This document shows, one piece after another, positions 58,824 to 64,000 of a stretch of 64,000 nt of DNA. A program made the translations under genes and the position numbers. Source of the DNA: Prochilodus magdalenae. Lineage: Eukaryota > Chordata > Actinopteri > Characiformes > Prochilodontidae. The DNA lies in NCBI GenBank assembly GCA_024036415.1, contig JAMWET010006760.1:777001-841000 (forward strand). The letters run 5' to 3'. The stretch's first letter is position 1; each line of letters starts with the position of its first letter. Below the pieces are notes generated by a model. It was not told where the DNA came from. It did no database searches and saw only the letters and a list, made by a program, of their open reading frames with translations.

Positions 58824-58947
58824 TCCTCCCGGACAGAAGGAGTCAGGCCAGTGGCAGCCGTCCATCTCTCAGCCCTCAGGGTGGACGATGACATGATGAG
58901 GCAGGTGCTGGCATATGTTTTACCCAGAAACAGCATTCTCCAGCCAG
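58824..58947 (+). CDS. Candidate internal exon, family not recognised
   Basis: The 124-bp stretch is preceded by a strong acceptor, CCTTCCCTTTCTGCCAG (58807-58823), and followed by a donor-like CAGGTGGGA (58945-58953). It is richer in GC than its flanks. One frame is open throughout and reads AAVHLSALRVDDDMMRQVLA followed by YVLPRNSILQP, which has a plausible helix-like pattern of charged and hydrophobic residues. At 124 bp it would change the reading phase of the next exon. I recognise no family and see no partner exon within the window, so it would belong to a gene with long introns. A second acceptor-like site at about 58962-58986 is too close to use the same donor. Chance remains possible. 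Confidence 0.3.
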
Positions 58948-58949
58948 GT

Positions 58950-59597
58950 GGGAAAGATCTTTTTCTCTCTCTCTCATCTCCTGCAGGCCTACAGTCCTTG
59001 CTATTGCTCTCTGAAGGACAGCACCATTTGTAATGGCCACTGGATTTTTGGCTGCTGGTTTTGTTGCTCTCCTCACAGCTGCCAGGTGATGATCTCACTG
59101 TAGCTGTTCCTACAGCCCCCTAGCAGTAGAGGAGTTTGTTTTATCCCTCTCTTCATACAGATTTGTGAGTTACCAATAATGGCTGTGAATTCATGGATCA
59201 TTGTACAAGTGGTGATAAAAAAAAAAAAAATAGCTCCTCTCATATGTTGGATGCTGTCAGGTTAAATATTGTCTCAGGGAAAAGGTGTGAGATGAGGAGG
59301 GGAGCCATTGTAAGTGAAGACATATAGGCCTACTTTAAGTTGAAACTGTCCATTTTAAACAGATGTGTACAGTTTCAGATAATATTGCTGTCTTACTCAG
59401 CACTCTTTAAAATAAAAGAGAGATGGCCAAATGAAGGACTTTTGGTTTTCACAAGAACCTTTCAACCCTTTTTACATTCCACAAAATTAACATTTCTGTC
59501 TGATTTCATTACATCTAGTATACTTCCTTGCACTCATGATTAATGTACTGAGAGCGTGCTATTTTTGATATACTATGTACTTATTCTACTAAATACA
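58950..59597. other. Non-coding stretch
   Basis: Nothing recognised apart from a CT-rich acceptor-like run at 58962-58986 and an A-run at 59218-59230. Confidence 0.4.
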
Positions 59598-59599
59598 TA

Positions 59600-60110
59600 C
59601 AGCTCTGAAACAATTTAAGAGACCAACTCAAAAAGATCAGCTTCTCTAGTTGTACAGTTTCTGGGTTTGTGTGTGACCAGAATGAGCAGTTCTGTTTTAT
59701 TCTCTACACTACTGGAAACATGTCTCCTAAATTCCAGATCCGATATTGTGTTAGATCTGTTTATTTAGAAAATCACTAATGACCTACAGAAGCCTGTTTT
59801 TAGAACCATGCTAACTGTGCGTTTCACCCCAGCCACCGCTCATCAGTCTCTCTGAAGGTTACTTGAGGTCATCTTACGGTGGTTAAGTGACATCAGAATA
59901 AGGTGGCACTCATCATGGTCAGTGGAGAGTGTGTAGCTGTGTTGTCCTGTGTGTTTGCTGATTAACCTTGTTCTTATGAACCTGACACTCACTGTATTTG
60001 CCAGTACACCTAGAACCGAACCTCCTGTTCCTCACTAAGAACCTGCTGTACATGTGGAGATGCTGATTTAAGAAGAAACTGGAGTGCTCTCTTATTTTTT
60101 TCCAGAGCTG
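59600..60110. mobile_element. 511-bp inverted-repeat element, Tc1/mariner-type
   Basis: The left end CAGCTCTGAAACAATTTAAG and the right end CTTATTTTTTTCCAGAGCTG are inverted copies with several mismatches, and TA lies directly outside both. The CAGCTCTG end and adjacent AGAGACCA/GAGTGCTCT motif match a Tc1-like family I know from fish. The interior keeps no recognisable transposase. Likely an internally deleted copy. Confidence 0.85.
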
Positions 60111-60114
60111 TATA

Positions 60115-60920
60115 TCATCAGTAATTGTACCTAGCTGTACTTTTTTGTGACACCACCTAAATTCAATTCAATATTCTTAAGTTCATATTAAAGTACATTA
60201 AAATATATTTACGTTATATCTGGGAAGTATACTTTAATTAAGGACACTGAAGTGCTACTAAGGTATGGTAAGGTACTTGTATATATTGTACTTGTTTTAA
60301 GCAGACATAATAATGTGTTTGAAATGTACTTGCTGATATTAAAGTATTTCTAGAACATTCAAATATACTTATTTTTTTACCTGGAAATGTTTTTACAAGC
60401 TATAAATATAAATAATAATACATAATAAAACATCTAAATCTATTTCGCTTCCAGGTTTAATCCAGAATGGCCAAAAATGTTACATGTAAATTGCTGTTAG
60501 CATACAACTAGAATTCCAGCAAGCAAAAATGAGTAGCTTTATTTAAAGGTTTCTTTTTTCAGGGTATTTAAGCAGGTTTTGACATTTATGAACTAAGCTA
60601 AAGGATTCTAAGTGTCATGGTTTACTACTGCAAACAACCGATACCAAAGAGAAAGTTTTAGGGGTGTCCAGTTAACAAAGTTTCTGAGGTTTAGCTCCAA
60701 AACCGAAATGGCACAGTGGTCTTAGAAATTGGGCACCGAGAGGTAGAATTCATAAATCAAGTACAGAGTTGGTGTGAAGAGGTAAACAAGGCGATTCAGC
60801 GCTACACAATGCCACATGTTTATTGTGTACAGAGTCATCCATCTAAAAGATAAGGGCCTTGGCCAGACCAGTGCATAGGAAGATAAATCTTCATTACCCT
60901 GCACAAGGAACTCTAATGCA
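60115..60920. repeat. Old AT-rich repeat with scattered AGTATACTT words
   Basis: Words such as AAGTATACTTT, AAGTACATT, AAAGTATTTC and AAATATACTT recur here, at 61640-62040 and at 62700-62880. This is the texture of a decayed, AT-rich fish repeat family. I cannot define a unit or ends. From about 60550 on no repeat is evident. Confidence 0.4.
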
Positions 60921-60924
60921 ACAA

Positions 60925-61440
60925 ATTAAAGCCATACATAGTAACAGGTAATGCCGCTCGTGACCTGCATGGAGAGAGGAGCAAAAGGACGCATAGAAGA
61001 CAGAGGACGAGCTTTTGGAAACAGAGAAAAAGGGTGAAAGCAGGAATCAGAATGACACATAAGTACAAAAATACAAAGAGAGAGATAGAGAGAGAGAGAG
61101 AGAGTAAAAATCATACAGAACGCGAGGAAAAAGCGAGGACACAGGAACAGTGAACAGGAGAACAATAGAGGGTGTGAGTTCACTGAGGGACAGCAGAAGA
61201 GAGTGCATCACAGTGAAAGACGGGGGAGGACACGCTGTAGAAGCTGAGAGCTGTGTGCGCGTGTGAGAGTGGGGGAGAGAATTAATATCAGAGTGTCTAG
61301 TAGCAAATATTTTTAGAGACTCAGGGCACCAGTGAGCATCCATCATTGGGGAGAGAGAGGAGACAAGCATGTGCAGGTGAAGCAGACTGGAACAGGGGGC
61401 ATAGCAAAGAAGAGGCGTCCAGCCTGTCACTGTAATCACG
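60925..61440. other. Purine-biased stretch with short AG run
   Basis: Contains (AG) runs at 61077-61105 and a general excess of A and G on the plus strand, weaker than at 52.5-53.7 kb. Minus-strand open frames are low in complexity. No gene seen. Confidence 0.5.
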
Positions 61441-61639
61441 TAACCTGTGCCACAATAAATCTCGTCTCATATATGCATGCGTATCATTATTCTATTGGAT
61501 AATAGAGCCAGGGTTCATGTGACACATTTAGGCTCTACAGTGTTTAATCATGGCATAGTTGTTAATGCTGTTTTAGTCAAAAATGAATTGTAGCAATACC
61601 CTTACCCTAAGAAGAGGATAATTCAGGTGTGCTATTACT

Positions 61640-62040
61640 GTACTTAAACTAAAAATAAACGAGTATACTTTTAGCTTGTTTTTTATGTATCTATTAGTGA
61701 TATACTAAACATAATCATACCTAAGAATACTTGACTTGTACTGACATACTTGACTTGATGCCTAAGTAAGGTATTATTAAGTTTTTTCTTACAGGTTTTC
61801 ATTACAGCATTTGGAAATTTTATTTATAGAAAGTGCAAAAATGTCCATAATCCTCTCAAGTCTTGTTTCTTGGTAAATGTAGTATAATCCACTGGTAAGT
61901 CTGCCTAAAGTCCAGTTTTAAGGAATATTTTAAGCATAAAAAACTTAAATAGAAACCTGGTCATGTACCTTAAACTGCAAAAATATTTTTTATTATGCTA
62001 AGTTCATTTAAAGGTAACTTACAAGTATACTTGGAGTTTA
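61640..62040. repeat. Old AT-rich repeat, second part
   Basis: GAGTATACTTTTAG, GAATACTTGACTTGTACTGA and ACAAGTATACTTGG belong to the same texture as 60115-60450. It ends where the next inverted-repeat element begins. Confidence 0.4.
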
Positions 62041-62047
62041 AAAACTA

Positions 62048-62354
62048 CAGTCAGTTCACATTATTATGACCACTTCCTACTGCCGACAGTGTTAGCGCAT
62101 AGCTTATGAAGGAAGTTACGTTTCATGAGCTGGCTTGATGGCTATACAAGGTGTGCAACAGGCTGTCTACACACATATCCCTCGTTGCTGTCATGGATAA
62201 TAGAAGTGATACATGCTGATTGGCTCCAGATATCTGTAACAACCTACCAGGACCTTATTGAGTCACTCCCAGCTCATCTATCTGCTGTCCGTGCTGTGCA
62301 CAGCAGTTGCTCTGGATGTTAGCTTGTAGTCATAATTAATGTGACTCGACTGTG
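62048..62354. mobile_element. About 307-bp Tc1/mariner-type MITE
   Basis: The left end CAGTCAGTTCACATTATTAT and the right end, complement CACAGTCGAGTCACATTAAT, are imperfect inverted repeats flanked by TA. The interior (ATGGCTATACAAGGTGTGCA, CACACATATCCCTCGTTGCT, CCTACCAGGACCTTATTGAG) matches a short fish element I recognise. It lies within the old AGTATACTT-type repeat, which it seems to have split. Confidence 0.82.
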
Positions 62355-62434
62355 TAGTAGTTTACTAAGAGTGTACTTATGAAATGTATTTTTCTAAACA
62401 AAAAGGGGCATAGTATACAACTAGTTAACTAAGG

Positions 62435-62505
62435 TGGCATTGGGGCACAGTGCATAGAGCTCTCAACTCACAGCAAGAGGGGCCTGGATGCAATACTCAG
62501 CCAGT
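62435..62505 (+). mobile_element. SINE head fragment
   Basis: GGCACAGTGCATAGAGCTCT, CAACTCACAGCAAGAGGGGC and CTGGATGCAATACTCAGCC match the tRNA-derived head of a fish SINE (A-box-like GCACAGTGCATAG, B-box decayed to GGATGCAATAC). Confidence 0.65.
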
Positions 62506-62579
62506 GCGACAAGCTGGATTATGCATAATTTGTATTTTGTATTGCAACTATACTATAAATGAAGCCAGTTTATTAATTT

Positions 62580-62700
62580 GTCTGCTACATCGCTTACCCT
62601 TCTGGAGCCCGGGAGTGCTGGAACCTATACCAGAAAGTACCAGAAGTAAACCCACAAACACTGGGAGAACATGCAAACTCCACACAGAAAGGACCTACTC
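62580..62700 (-). mobile_element. SINE body fragment, opposite orientation
   Basis: CATCGCTTACCCTTCTGGAG, AGTAAACCCACAAACACTGG and GAGAACATGCAAACTCCACA are the reverse complement of the SINE/L2-type body. Head (62435) and body therefore point in opposite directions. Confidence 0.7.
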
Positions 62701-62704
62701 CTAC

Positions 62705-63175
62705 AGCTAAAGTATGCTTGGTGAATTTTCATAAACAAAGGGCCAGTTTAGTCCCAAGAAATCCTGAAATACTACACTCAAGTTTACTACTAGTAAATTG
62801 ATATTAGAATATTTAGTACATAGAGTATACCTCACAGAGTATAGAGCATACTTCTTTACTTAAGTTTACTTGATAAAATAAAATTGTTAACCTATAACAT
62901 TCTACATCTTAACTAGGAATACAAGTTCCTTTTACAGATAAACAGCCATCATCATACGCAGAGGACTAACCATAAACCAATGTTGTAAAATAAAGAATGC
63001 AACCCATCAAAACATCATATATAAAATAGAGAGTTATGGTTCTGACATCTGATCGACTGAGCCACATCCAAAACCTTTGTTAAAATATCAAATACTGTAT
63101 ACACGTTCATTACAACACACACATCTACTGAATTCTGTGTTAATGCAACCAGATGTTAAAAAGTGTTCCTTGTAT
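62705..63175. repeat. Old AT-rich repeat, third part, then non-coding
   Basis: AAAGTATGCTTGG, ACTCAAGTTTACTACTAGTA, GAGTATACCTCACAGAGTAT and AAGTTTACTTG continue the AGTATACTT texture to about 62880. After that I see nothing. Confidence 0.4.
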
Positions 63176-63179
63176 ACAT

Positions 63180-63715
63180 CAGTGCTACAGATGCGCTGTT
63201 TGCCTCCTGCTTCTGGAGTGTTTGAACACTGTGTCCACTCATTGTCCATTGTATTAGACAGCCCTACCTTGCTGATCCACCTTGTAGTCAGAGATAATAG
63301 CTCTGCTGCTGCACAGTTTTCGTGTTCGTCAATCTCCAGTGCTTCATCAGTGGTCACAGGACGCTGCCCTCTGAACGCTGTTAGCTGTGGAGCTTGGGTT
63401 GGTGGATGATTCTCAGCTCAGCAGTGACACTGAGGGGTTTAAACACCCCAGCAGCACAGCTGTGTCTGATCCACTCACACCAACACAACACACTAACACA
63501 ACACCACCACCATGTCAGTGTCATTGCAGTGCTGAGAATGATCCACCACCCACATAATACCTGCTCTGTGGTGGTCCTGTGGGGGTCCTGACCACTGAAG
63601 AACAGGGAAAGAGGGCTAACAAAGTATCCAGAGAAACCGTTTCTGTATTTGTAAAACTACAAAGTACATGTGTATGGTATGTGGAGCTGATACAAGTAGC
63701 TGTACCTAATGGGGT
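63180..63715 (+). mobile_element. Common fish DNA-transposon repeat, longer copy
   Basis: TGTCCACTCATTGTCCATTG, CATCAGTGGTCACAGGACGC, ATCCACTCACACCAACACAA, CATTGCAGTGCTGAGAATGA, TAATACCTGCTCTGTGGTGG and ACTACAAAGTACATGTGTAT follow the order of a non-autonomous element widespread in teleosts. Internally the element carries inverted copies of its own segments. A shorter copy lies at 40910-41185. Open frames over it are not genes. Confidence 0.8.
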
Positions 63716-63719
63716 GCAT

Positions 63720-64000
63720 GATTGGTGTATAAACCTTGGACAATATTATACATTTATGATCCGAGTGAAATACATCTGACTGTCCGAAGGTTATAATACT
63801 GTTTTCCTATGAAAATGGAATTATACATAAAAGGTCCTCCTGCACCCGTTCTGAGAGCATGGCAGTTGGGTTGCATCGTGAGTCACTCTTGTTTTGCAAA
63901 CTATTGAGTCTAATAATAGATGAATTATTTAGTCAATCCAGAAGCTTGATAGCTAAGCCTTTTGATGTATACTAAGGCCCAGGCTTGTCACAGAATTTGA
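63720..64000. other. Non-coding stretch to window end
   Basis: Nothing recognised. Confidence 0.4.

Noticed and set aside
63077..63591. Open frames of 65-110 codons
   Set aside because: They lie over a dispersed non-autonomous DNA-transposon repeat.

Overview
The window looks like intergenic or intronic DNA from a ray-finned fish. It is AT-rich and full of microsatellites. It carries many decayed copies of Tc1/mariner transposons, short inverted-repeat elements, tRNA-derived SINE pieces and 5'-truncated LINE 3' ends of types I know from teleosts. The mix suggests an ostariophysan (characin- or catfish-like) genome, but that assignment rests on remembered repeat families, not on a search. I find no complete protein-coding gene and no tRNA, rRNA, CRISPR array or bacterial-type operon. 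Two short stretches could be exons: 58824-58947 on + (the better one) and 16466-16678 on - (weak). All other long open frames are explained by low-complexity repeats, transposon relics or chance.

Layout. 1-5300: a nearly full-length dead Tc1 element (391-1910), a short dispersed repeat, a TA palindrome and a Tc1 scrap. 5300-14100: two minisatellites (22-bp unit at 6688-7358; 46-bp unit at 9325-9563), SINE-type tails, a LINE 3' end and a GATA array. 14100-23300: mostly single-copy-looking AT-rich DNA with a GC-rich island near 16.5 kb and a 298-bp inverted-repeat element at 18.9 kb. 23300-29700: a second copy of that family ending in a hairpin, then a locally triplicated block (24.5-29.2 kb) in which a LINE tail sits exactly on one duplication junction. 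31400-33800: four DNA-transposon remnants, the last three nearly back to back. 36-42 kb: Tc1 scraps, a SINE tail, a 76-nt hairpin and an ATT-tailed retroposon end. 43-52 kb: microsatellites, a Tc1 fragment, a hAT-type end, and long single-copy stretches with clusters of TAAT-type motifs. 52.4-55.8 kb: long purine-only tracts, one flanked by a diverged direct repeat. 58-64 kb: a TA/CA array, the candidate exon, two more Tc1-type inverted-repeat elements, SINE pieces in opposite orientations and a common fish DNA-transposon repeat.

Nothing here amounts to a new multi-gene system. The observations I would follow first are the 24.5-29.2 kb triplication with its LINE-marked junction, the isolated 76-nt hairpin at 39.74-39.82 kb, the 109-bp higher-order repeat in the 22-bp minisatellite, the candidate exon at 58.8 kb, and the TIR family shared by 18.9, 23.4 and 33.1 kb. 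Family names below come from recognising sequence by memory. Coordinates of relic edges are approximate unless terminal repeats are stated.
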